A stretch of 64,000 nucleotides of DNA. Origin: Haliotis asinina. Taxonomy: Eukaryota > Mollusca > Gastropoda > Lepetellida > Haliotidae. The notes beneath the pieces are model-generated. The model saw only the letters and a program-made list of their open reading frames with translations. It was not told the origin of the DNA and ran no database searches. The DNA lies in assembly GCF_037392515.1 (NCBI RefSeq), contig NC_090291.1, positions 28,196,001 through 28,260,000 on the forward strand, given 5' to 3'. A program made the translations under genes and the position numbers. Positions 55,395 to 64,000 of the stretch are shown piece after piece (position 1 is the stretch's first letter; each line of letters opens with the position of its first letter).

Positions 55395-56123
55395 ATGGGA
55401 AGCGGAGCTACAAAAACCCTCACCACCTCACCTGACGAACGTGGTATGGTGCATCGCGTCATCATCGAGGACAGTGTCATATCACGTGGCAAGCGGAAGT
55501 TCACGTGTCCGGGTCGTCTGGTCGGGAGTTGGAGGGCGGGAGATGAAGTCGTTGTGAAAGTCCTGGAAAAGTCTGTTCCAGATGAACAGTACTGGGATGA
55601 GGAGATCGAGAAGTGCAGAAGGCTCAGAGAACACATTATATCCTTCGGCAAGACTGTAAACCTACCGATAAAAATTCACGTCGAATTTCCAATGACAGCC
55701 TACGTGGACAAAGCATCCAAATGGATGAAGAAGAAGATGAAGCTTAAAGAAGGGGAGTTTGTGCTTGTTGAGGAGCCCCTGGGAAATGACTATGCCGAAC
55801 TGTTGGATTCGTGTGGTAAAGTAGCACCTAGGCTGTCTCAGGGTGTTGCCGACATTTTGGGTGAACTAATGCACTTTACTTATCACGAGTCTTGCCGGAA
55901 GGAAATATTTTGTGGTTTTCAAGGAATATTTTCGGGGAATGTTGTGTTTCTTTCCGAGCCAACTGTCCATTCGGTGGAAACCAAGTATAGGGACACAGAC
56001 ATGGGGTTGGAAGGTATAATAGAAGCATTCATCAATCACAGGTGTACGGCAAGGTGTCATGGCTGGCTGAAGCCTGGCGGTGTGAATCACACCAACTTCG
56101 AGCCAATTTGCACTACCGTGTAG
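55395..56123 (+). CDS. Alpha-kinase-like protein, probably catalytically altered
   Basis: This is an intronless 242-residue frame, about the size of one alpha-kinase domain. The acceptor tttcgtttcag at 55,366 lies just upstream, so a 5' UTR intron is likely. Family features: Lys55 in DEVVVKVL (ATP lysine), EEPLGN at 126-131, LMHFTYHESCRKEIF at 158-172, FQGIFSGNVVFLSEPTVHS at 175-193, and the zinc ligands His160, His215, Cys217 and Cys221 (FINHRCTARC). In TRPM7, eEF2K and MHCK the strand reads D-L/I-Q-G and the metal Asp is in T-D-P. Here the first Asp is Gly174 and the second is Glu188 (S-E-P). The Zn-dependent fold is therefore kept while the catalytic residues are changed, suggesting a pseudokinase or a divergent mechanism. 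The N-terminal MGSG has a glycine at position 2 and might be myristoylated, which is weak. Confidence 0.8.
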   Translation: MGSGATKTLTTSPDERGMVHRVIIEDSVISRGKRKFTCPGRLVGSWRAGDEVVVKVLEKSVPDEQYWDEEIEKCRRLREHIISFGKTVNLPIKIHVEFPMTAYVDKASKWMKKKMKLKEGEFVLVEEPLGNDYAELLDSCGKVAPRLSQGVADILGELMHFTYHESCRKEIFCGFQGIFSGNVVFLSEPTVHSVETKYRDTDMGLEGIIEAFINHRCTARCHGWLKPGGVNHTNFEPICTTV

Positions 56124-56972
56124 GGAGATGTATATTGTGTACTGATTTGTTTTGGACGGATTGTGAATAACGTGCCTCCGACATACAGATCATTCGAGGT
56201 GCAGCTGTGCCCATGCTGTCATGGCAAACGCTGGCCGGAAGTGACGGCAACCTCTGTGTGTATATATGATGACAATGGGGTTATAAGCTGTTACGTCTGT
56301 GAGCACTTTTGGATTATGGATTTTTCCAACATTTTATGGGCAATGTTCAGCCATCGAAGTTTGACTTTGTTTAATGTGACATTATCATTGTGCTTCCAAG
56401 TGATGTTTGCGTTATATGACCATAAATGTCCTACAGTACTGCCGGTAAAAGGTGTCATGAATAGAGCAGTTTCATACATTCCATGCTATTTGTGTGGTGT
56501 CTGATGAACAGCTTTAGTGACGCGTGCAAGTAAAATGTAATGACAGTACACAGCGTCTGAGAAACTATCAGATCTGGTTCAAGTTGTCCGTTTGTTAGAT
56601 AGGTTATTGTTTCTCACCTATTCACAATGCACACATTGTATATGCTGACGTATAAACCAAGGTCCTACCGGTGTCTTTGGTGCCATCTACTACCCGCGGA
56701 AACATGACAATATTTAATTTCGGGTGTAATAGATATTTATTGGAATCATGTTCTATACCATCAGTGTTCAATGCAGTTACCTGAGGTATGCACTTATTTA
56801 ATGCACACTGCACAATCGAAATATCTATAATGATCACGTTCATTATCCTTTGTCATGTCAGCATGTATATATGTTTAGTGTATATAAAATATACTTGCTG
56901 GCGCCAAAGTAAATCTTAAATCAGTATTACTATGCCTTGTTGACCTCAGTCGGTTCGCAGGTTGATATGTGC

Positions 56973-56978
56973 AATAAA
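56973..56978 (+). terminator. Candidate poly(A) signal AATAAA, alpha-kinase-like gene
   Basis: tgcaataaacac lies about 850 bp after the stop codon. The frame at 56,163-56,504 between them has no recognised features and is probably 3' UTR. Confidence 0.3.
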
Positions 56979-56979
56979 C

Positions 56980-59900
56980 ACGGATCTCAGAGTATGTTAT
57001 TGATGTGTTATATAGAGACCTGGGTGCTTGGATTAACTCTCTACGAGGAATAGAGGATTATCTGTGTTAAGCTTTAGTTCGGAGCCTTGCCAAAGGAGGT
57101 AATCCGTAAATATGTTTTTTTCTTCTGATGATTATTCTTGCTTCTAGTCTTTCTGTTTGTAGAGAGGATGAAAACCTGGGTTCAATGATCTCAAGTGGAG
57201 ACACGAGTTGACCTTAACGTCGTTTGCGAGGCCATGAAGAATGGTTAACGTTATCTTTGCTGTGACGTCACGTTGCCGTGGATCCCTAAGGACATTTAGA
57301 GCGGAAAATACACACAAAACAATTATAATCCAGCAAAAAAAATATAATCGTACTACCTCTAATAGTATGTTTTTCACTATGGCCTACATACACTATCTTT
57401 TAATCATGCAAATATCGTCTGTAACGCCAGTGATTGTCATAAGCTGACACGGACTCTGTAGGATGGTCCAGCTCTGGGATGTAGGTGTTTTCGTGGCTAG
57501 AAGGCCCTAAGTAGGTGGCGGCAGTCCGTGAGACCGTATTACTCACGGTGACAAACAACGTACACTTGGTCCGTTCTAGTAAGTAATATTTGGTGATCGC
57601 GCAGTTTGGAGCTAGAAGTGGTTCTTGAATATACGTTTGTCACAGAATAGGTGGTACCGTATATCTCGAGCTGGCGTGCACAAAGGGGGGCCAGGAACCA
57701 GCTTAATACCGGAAGTAGCAACTGATTGACAGGTCTAGCCCGGATTCGATTATGTACAAGCTGACGACATATTAATAAATATTACACAAGAAACAAACAC
57801 TTTTATTATAACAGTCCATATCCTATAACATCCGTGTATGATCGGTGTAACACCTTAACGCGCTGAGACATCAAGCAGATTTAACATATATCTGAAAACG
57901 GTGTTTGCAATACTTCAATTTGCCAGCTGGCCATCGGCCTGTTGCCGCCACAGTAGGTTTTAAAATCTACATGCCCTAAATGAAATCTGCAGGCCCATTT
58001 TCTTAAAGTCAAGCTAATGAAAAAACAAAATAGACTACACTATACACCGTTTCACACTGTTGCGACGAATTCATTTAGCGAAGGCTATGACGCAGAGAAG
58101 TTTTATATGTTAAAGTCTAGTGTTGACATTCCCACGAGCAAACCGCTGAAATAGCAGGAAGTGAAACTGCAAGTTTGATGGGTTGTGAATGATTCCCGAA
58201 CATTAATAACGAACAAAATCACCGGGAAGTTTCCAGTTGAAGGCCATAAGGGCCCACAAGTGTTTGAAACTGCGGGCCCGATACAATAACAACCGGCGCT
58301 GGACCTCCTCGCCGGCGATTATTTCGAACGCTGCTGAAGAAAAGGACACTGTTCCTCCTCTAAGATGGACTATTCCCAGGTTAATCGCACAAGCGTTCCC
58401 ACTTTAGGTTCTGAAGGTTTAATGTGTAACAACCCTATCGTTCAGGATTAATCATTTGTAAAAGAAGTCACACACGACTGAAGTCCAGACCAAGATTATG
58501 AATGGATTGATGAACATAAGCCCCTATACTGACCCTGGGGCATTATCCTGGACGATGGGTCCTGGGAGTATTATATGTACCCCATTAACTTGATATAATG
58601 TCAGAGAACTACGCTGGGTGTTCTGACACAGAACTTGGACTTCCGTGTAACCCTAGTCGGGCGTGTCCCGTAATGGTAATCCTTTAACGGTACGTTCTGG
58701 CGGTGCTTCTTGTAATGAGAACTTGTAGCATGCAACACAGTTCCACCGTCAGAACATCCTCATCCTGAAGAGTTTACATCCTTTACAGTGTTTAGCCGAG
58801 TTGAAAGACATAAGATGATTTGACGATTTAACTTATGATTTCCGACGTAATGCGTATTTGGCACACATGCATAGGACTTCTCTGAATTTGTACCATTAAT
58901 TGACGTCTCGACCAATCAAATCGCACGGATTTAAGTGGCTACACGCTCGGTCTGTCCACCTCAACGAGACGTCATTCGGTTCGCGCTAACATTATTCGTA
59001 GACATGACAGAACAAATTTGACGTTACCAGAGAAGAAACTGATGGGTATTTCCATTGGGAATTCCAGGCGCGAACCCAGATTTTAGTCTTTTAGTCTTCT
59101 AGTTAGTGACTGTGATACGGAAATAAGGCTAGGGTCTCTACTTCTCTAGACGGACACATGCTGCCAAGAATTCGACTTTAAAAATACCCCAGAACCAAAC
59201 ACGTTTGCAATCTTTATTGTTACTACAACACTTACCGTAACATACACAAGCAATTGTAAATGTCTAAATGTGTTTTCTCTGGCAAATACGTCTGAGCCAA
59301 AATACTATGGTGCCGACCACCAGACATTTCTAAAAGTAATTAGATGAATGGCCCCAAAACGTTCAGCTGATTCCCCGGATTCTGGTAATGCTTATAATGG
59401 TAAGGGGCGTAACTCAACAGTGACTAGTCACGGAGCCCAAGCTGTAGACGAGCAGTTCGTCAATACACCCTTATACTCGGACTCGTGGCCGAATAATCAG
59501 ATGTCTGTGTGTTGTCATCACTAAAGTGTGAGTGAATCATGCTTTTGAAAAAGAACATGTCATGTTTATTTATGTTTTATTAATGTATCTTTTTAAAAAT
59601 CCTGCCTCTGTTACAGTCTCGACAGTACAGCCTTGGGACTGTAGTATCTGGCAGAAGCTGAGTAATACCTTGTTTTTTAGCTCCGTTGAAAGAACACCAC
59701 ACGCTGGCATACATTCCAGGGCAACGGCCGCAGTTCCGATGGCATGATGCACACTGTCAGTTAAAACCCTAATATTTTAATCCTCCTTATATGTAAAATT
59801 CATTTAGCTGGGTCGAGTTTTAAACGTGTCAAACATATCTCACTAGTTATTTCTTACGAAGGTCAGAATCAAGTTTGCAGAACGAGCACTAGCAGTCATT

Positions 59901-61080
59901 TTATCACTACTTGTGGAGAGGTATGGAAGGTTGAGTATTTGGTTGCGTGTATGAGTTTGTTGAGGCGGGGGCTTGGGAGTAGGGGCGGTGTTTGATGACT
60001 TGATGACAGGAAGTGTTTGAGGACTGTGAACTGTATCACGTCGACTGCTTGTTGACAGACACACCGGTAATCTTTGACCTAAATAACAGCATGTATACCC
60101 ACCGTGCCGCCATTTACAAAGAACGTGATCAGTGTCATCATACCAGCGCAATCAGTATTAGTAAAACAGCTAAAGAGGATTTTGCTGAGATGCCCGAATT
60201 AGACACGACATAGGTTGTCTGTCGAGATAACAAATTTGCTTCAGAGTATTTGGTTGATAGCGTGGCACTCTGCGTTGACAGTTGTTAATATCAACCACTG
60301 GTTTATCTGTCAAAGACTCGATCGTTTTCAGGGCATCGGCGTAGAGCCAGAATATATTTTGACGGCGGCGTAAGACGAGCCACCAAACCAACATTTTTGC
60401 TGACAGGTTTGGCACTGCATTGTAAGTGGGCGGTATGCACAGGTATTGCATTCGTACACGGTGTCCTAAATGTATTTTAGTAATATAACATGGTTTTTCA
60501 TTTTTGTCGAGTATTTTAAATATGATACATTATCTGCCTCTGCATCGTATCGTAAAATATATTGCGTTGGTGAACGGCAACACAAAGAATTGAGCAATCT
60601 TGTTTCAAACTGTGCTATCGAGGTGTTGAAGATTCTGGCGTAAGTGTTTAACTAGGGTAAACAAATACCTACGTTAAAAATGTCATCTTGCTCTAATTGG
60701 TTTCTTGTTGCAAGAACTGCAGCTGGTGGATGGCGCCCATGTACAAGCGTTAATGCCAGTGCCAGTGTAAGCCCGAGGTTTCAATAACTCTGTTCGTAAG
60801 GCAAGTTGTTGTTTGTGTCTGGTAAGTATCACTGCGTCGTACAACTGTGACGGTTAAAATCGTTGTACATTCTATACAGGTTGTAGTTACCTCCAAGTAA
60901 GGGAGAACCTGACCTGGTCAGTGAGACGTCAAGCACTCTTAATGTGGTACATCAAACTCTCTATACACTCTTTCGCTATGGAGTATTATTGGACTATATT
61001 ACTACAGAGACGTCTAATCTGACTTTCCGACAAAGATGCCAGCACATTTAACAGGAAAGGTCACCAAACACAAATTATAA
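56980..61080. other. Intergenic, no supportable gene
   Basis: No splice-consistent or motif-bearing frame was found. Minus-strand frames at 59,843-60,151 and 60,170-60,451 look slightly protein-like (for example WWLVLRRRQNIFWLYADALK) but match no family I know. Higher CpG content at 58.2-59.0 kb could mark a regulatory region. Confidence 0.35.
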
Positions 61081-61099
61081 ATAATTATTACAATTGTTA

Positions 61100-61690
61100 T
61101 GAATCATTCAGTCATGTACTCAAACCGAGTTACAGTGTACTTGTGATTACCTGTCATTCAAGTAAACTAAGTTACAGTGTACTTGTAATAACCCGCCAAG
61201 CAGCTAAACGAAGTTATAGTGTCCTAGCAATTACCTAACAAACATTTAAACGAATTTGTAATGTACATGTATGCAATAATTACCTGTTACTCACAACTAA
61301 CCATACAAGTTACGATGTACTCGTCATTATCTGTCGTTCACTTAAAGTAACTTACAATGTACTCGTCATTATCTGTCGTTCACTTAAAGTAACTTACAAT
61401 GTACCTGTCATTATCTGTCGTTCACTTAAAGTAACTTGCAATGTACTTGTCATTATCTGTCGTTCACTTAAAGTAACTTACAATGTACCTGTCATTATCT
61501 GTCGTACACTTAAAGTAACTTACAATGTACTTGTCATTATCTGTCGTTCACTTAAAGTAACTTACAATGTTCGTGTCATTATCTGTCGTTCACTTAAAGT
61601 AACTTACAATGTTCGTGTCATTATCTGTCGTTCACTTAAAGTAACTTGCAATGTACTTGTCATTATCTGTCGTTAACTTTAACAGATAAC
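61100..61690. repeat. 42-bp minisatellite
   Basis: The unit is cttacaatgtacttgtcatt followed by atctgtcgttcacttaaagt and aa. About 13 copies are present: the left four are diverged and shorter or longer, and the right nine are nearly identical. Confidence 0.9.
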
Positions 61691-62036
61691 TCATTAACTT
61701 TAAGTTACAAGAACTAAACAAGAACGGGTCGTCGATTTGGAGATCGGAAACTTTGTCTGACTGGGGTATCCTAGTCTGTTGTACAGACCCTGAAGCAAAT
61801 ATGTCCAAGAAAGCCCACACAAGCCTAAAAAATGAGGCAAGTCAAGATTTGCTTTGCTTCATTTTATCATATTTTATCTTTACTGTGAATTTTTTATAGT
61901 ACAAAATATGTTCATATCAGAGACTAGTTGTTAGTCTAAGGGTATCCATGTTTGGCTAGGCATCTCGGTAGGCCTTGACTATTGCTTGCAGACACGAACA
62001 AACGGGCTGACAGTAGTCCTTCCACCATCCATTACA

Positions 62037-62185
62037 GCTGGGAGGTGGGGTAACCTTTTGGTTAAGGCGACACCCGGATTCGATTCGCCACATCGGCGTC
62101 ATCGGTGAAACCCATTTCCGTGTCCCCCGCCGCAATTTTGCTGGCATTTTGCCTAAAGCGGCGTAAACCCTTTCTCACTCACATC
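62037..62185 (+). repeat. tRNA-derived SINE
   Basis: It reads gtggggtaaccttttggtta, cccggattcgattcgccaca (B box), gtgaaacccatttccgtgtc and gcggcgtaaaccctttctcactcac. Confidence 0.75.
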
Positions 62186-62288
62186 AATTTCACTGGACAT
62201 CTTCGAGCACAAGTACGGTGGGCACACTGTAACCCCTCAGTGGATGAGGATACATTGCGGAGTGGTCTCTAAAGTCGATATACGTTAA

Positions 62289-62585
62289 TGCTTATGAAAC
62301 GTGTGTAAAATCTCGGCAATGCCCTGTGATACGCTGTGTGTCAGACAACAGATAGTATAGGAAGTTTTGGGTTGTTGCTTGTTAAACACCACAGTCAGCG
62401 ATCTTACGGCCTTATGGTGACTGTATGTAAATAATCGAGCAATCAAGTAATCAACGGTAAAAGTAACTGGGATACGATGACGTGCGTCAACCATAGCTAG
62501 CCTGACCACCCCATCCCGATAATCGCCCCTTACGACAAGTATGGGCTGATGAAGACGACAATCTACGCCGGACCTTCACGGGTTT
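62289..62585 (-). repeat. Gastropod short repeat, longer subfamily, second copy
   Basis: It starts gcttatgaaacgtgtgtaaa as at 19,768, continues with ggttgttgcttgttaaacac and tgtatgtaaataatcgagc, then cctgaccaccccatccc and cgccccttacgacaagtatg, and ends ggaccttcacgggt. Confidence 0.7.
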
Positions 62586-62749
62586 ATCGAATGAAGAGTT
62601 TCAGGATATATCCAGCCAGGTGTGTGTATTCAATGTAAATGACTAGGTCAGACATTTTTAAAATAGATTTTCTTGTTGGATGTATGTTAAACGCTCCACT
62701 TTACAGCATTCCACACACAACAGCAGTCTAATAATAATGATAGCAGAAG

Positions 62750-63660
62750 AATTGATTTACAAGGTTAAAGTTATTATCTATATTGATAAGTCAGTGTTTC
62801 GTTTAAAATGATAACAGGGCGATTCATTTATATCGATAATAGAGTAATTAATTTATGATGATAGTGATTCATACTTAATAACAGCGTGACTCATTAATAA
62901 TGATAGTAGAGTGATTTTTTAAAATGATAATAGAGTGATTTATTTATAACATTAACAGAGTGAATTCATTTATAATTATCATAGTGTGATTCATGTATAA
63001 TGATAACAGATAATGACAACAGGGTGATAAATGAATAATTATCATAGAGTGATTCATTACTAATGATAAAAGAGTAACTGTTATTCGTTTATATCGACAA
63101 TGGAGTGATCCATTTATTGCATTAATAGAGTGATTCGTGTGTAATGATACTAGATAAAGATAACAGAATGATTCATGATCATGATAACAAAAAGATTCAT
63201 AAAGAATGATAACAGAGAGATACATTTATAATGATAATAGAGATATTCATTTATAATGAACAGAGTAACACATGCATAATGACAACAGATATGATATCAG
63301 GGTCATTCATTTTATATGATAACTGATTCATTTTTAGTGATAACAAAGTCATTTAATGATAACGGTAATTCATGAATGATAACAGCGTGATTCATGAATA
63401 ATGATAATAAAGTGATTCATGCAAAGATATCAGAGTGATTCACTTATGACGATAAAAGAGTGATTCATGTATAATGATAATAAGGTGATTCATGTAAAGA
63501 TATCATAGTGATTCATTTATAACGATAAAAGAGTGATTCATGTACAATGATAACAGGGTGACTCATTAATAGTGATAATAGAGTGATTCGTTTATAACAT
63601 TAATAGGGTGGTTCATTTATCATGACAGCAGTGTGATTCATGTATAATGATACTATACTA
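62750..63660. repeat. Degenerate minisatellite around gataacagagtgattcat
   Basis: About 35 variants of a unit of about 25 bp, atgataacagagtgattcat plus ttata, with frequent indels. It is much more diverged than the other arrays, so probably older. Confidence 0.85.
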
Positions 63661-63753
63661 CATTCAAAATGTACGGAAACACCCTAAAGTTTAGAGCTAT
63701 ACATACTCCTCACAAAAAGCCTAGCAACATAAATGTTTAGTCCCATTACATTT

Positions 63754-64000
63754 TCATTTATGGACATTGCAAATTATGGAATCATGGAATGATGCAGCAG
63801 AAAGGTTGCCGTTGTGAAATGTTATGCCATTTCTCTGTAACACCGGCTCAAGGTCATCCAGAGTCTGAGGCTGAACATGGAGACCGTAAACACGACTTTT
63901 AATAATGTCCCAAGCATCAATAACGTTCAGTGGATTTAAGATCAAGTGACCTTGCAGAGTAGTCCATAAGTGTGATGGTGTTGATCTAAGCAACATCGTT
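63754..64000 (-). pseudogene. Tc1/mariner transposase C-terminal remnant
   Basis: The minus-strand frame reads HLILNPLNVIDAWDIIKSRV, then HVQPQTLDDLEPVLQ. This matches the end of Tc1-type DDE transposases (D-L-N-P-I-E-x-x-W-D ... P-Q-T-L-x-x-L). The catalytic Glu is lost and a shift occurs after the VLQRN segment. It is cut by the window edge. Confidence 0.6.

Noticed and set aside
56163..56504. 113-residue frame after the alpha-kinase-like gene
   Set aside because: It has no recognised motif, lies between the stop codon and a likely poly(A) signal, and is probably 3' UTR.
61100..61690. Regularly spaced repeats resembling a CRISPR array
   Set aside because: There are no unique spacers; the whole unit repeats, so it is a eukaryotic minisatellite.

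Overview
The window is animal nuclear DNA, AT-rich and intron-rich, most likely from a marine gastropod close to abalone (Haliotis). The main evidence is several copies of a gagtgagtgag-headed short repeat that, from memory, is abundant in abalone genomes, together with tRNA-derived SINEs ending in (ACTC)n. This species call is an inference and no search was run.

Positions 1-19,268 (minus strand) hold most of MBTPS1, the membrane-bound subtilisin-like site-1 protease. Nineteen coding exons could be joined by in-frame GT-AG splicing. Together they encode 694 residues, from the signal peptide through the whole catalytic domain, and the gene runs off the window at position 1. Its introns are loaded with repeats: two DIRS-like tyrosine-recombinase elements (about 5.4-7.8 and 12.4-15.1 kb), a pogo-like remnant (16.3-17.0 kb), a MITE (9.7-10.06 kb), SINEs, and an unrecognised broken protein-coding sequence on the same strand (16.05-18.63 kb).

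Positions 19.3-25.8 kb are mostly non-coding and probably include the upstream region of both flanking genes. From 25,876 to 35,144 (plus strand) an eight-exon coding sequence specifies a 1,071-residue protein. It has a long, acidic, serine-rich disordered N-terminal region and a C-terminal domain with the Gln/Cys/His/Asn pattern of C39-like papain-fold peptidases. Its introns contain a 274-bp hAT MITE with a perfect 8-bp target duplication and a 19/20-bp minisatellite.

Positions 35.7-53 kb hold no gene I can support. This stretch contains two adjacent large minisatellites (43.8-44.6 kb with a 26-bp unit and a 197-bp higher-order period; 45.05-46.8 kb with a 25-bp pyrimidine-rich unit) and a foldback structure with arms of about 285 bp (49.8-50.75 kb). 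A short plus-strand gene at 55,395-56,123 encodes an alpha-kinase-like protein. It keeps the zinc-binding residues of the fold but lacks the usual catalytic aspartate.

From 56 kb to the end I see no intact gene, only two more minisatellites (61.1-61.7 and 62.75-63.66 kb), SINE copies and a decayed Tc1/mariner transposase fragment at the right edge. The three genes are not an operon and I see no functional link between them. The best candidates for undescribed biology are the C39-like protein, the alpha-kinase-like protein with an altered active site, and the reverse-transcriptase-less DIRS-like elements.
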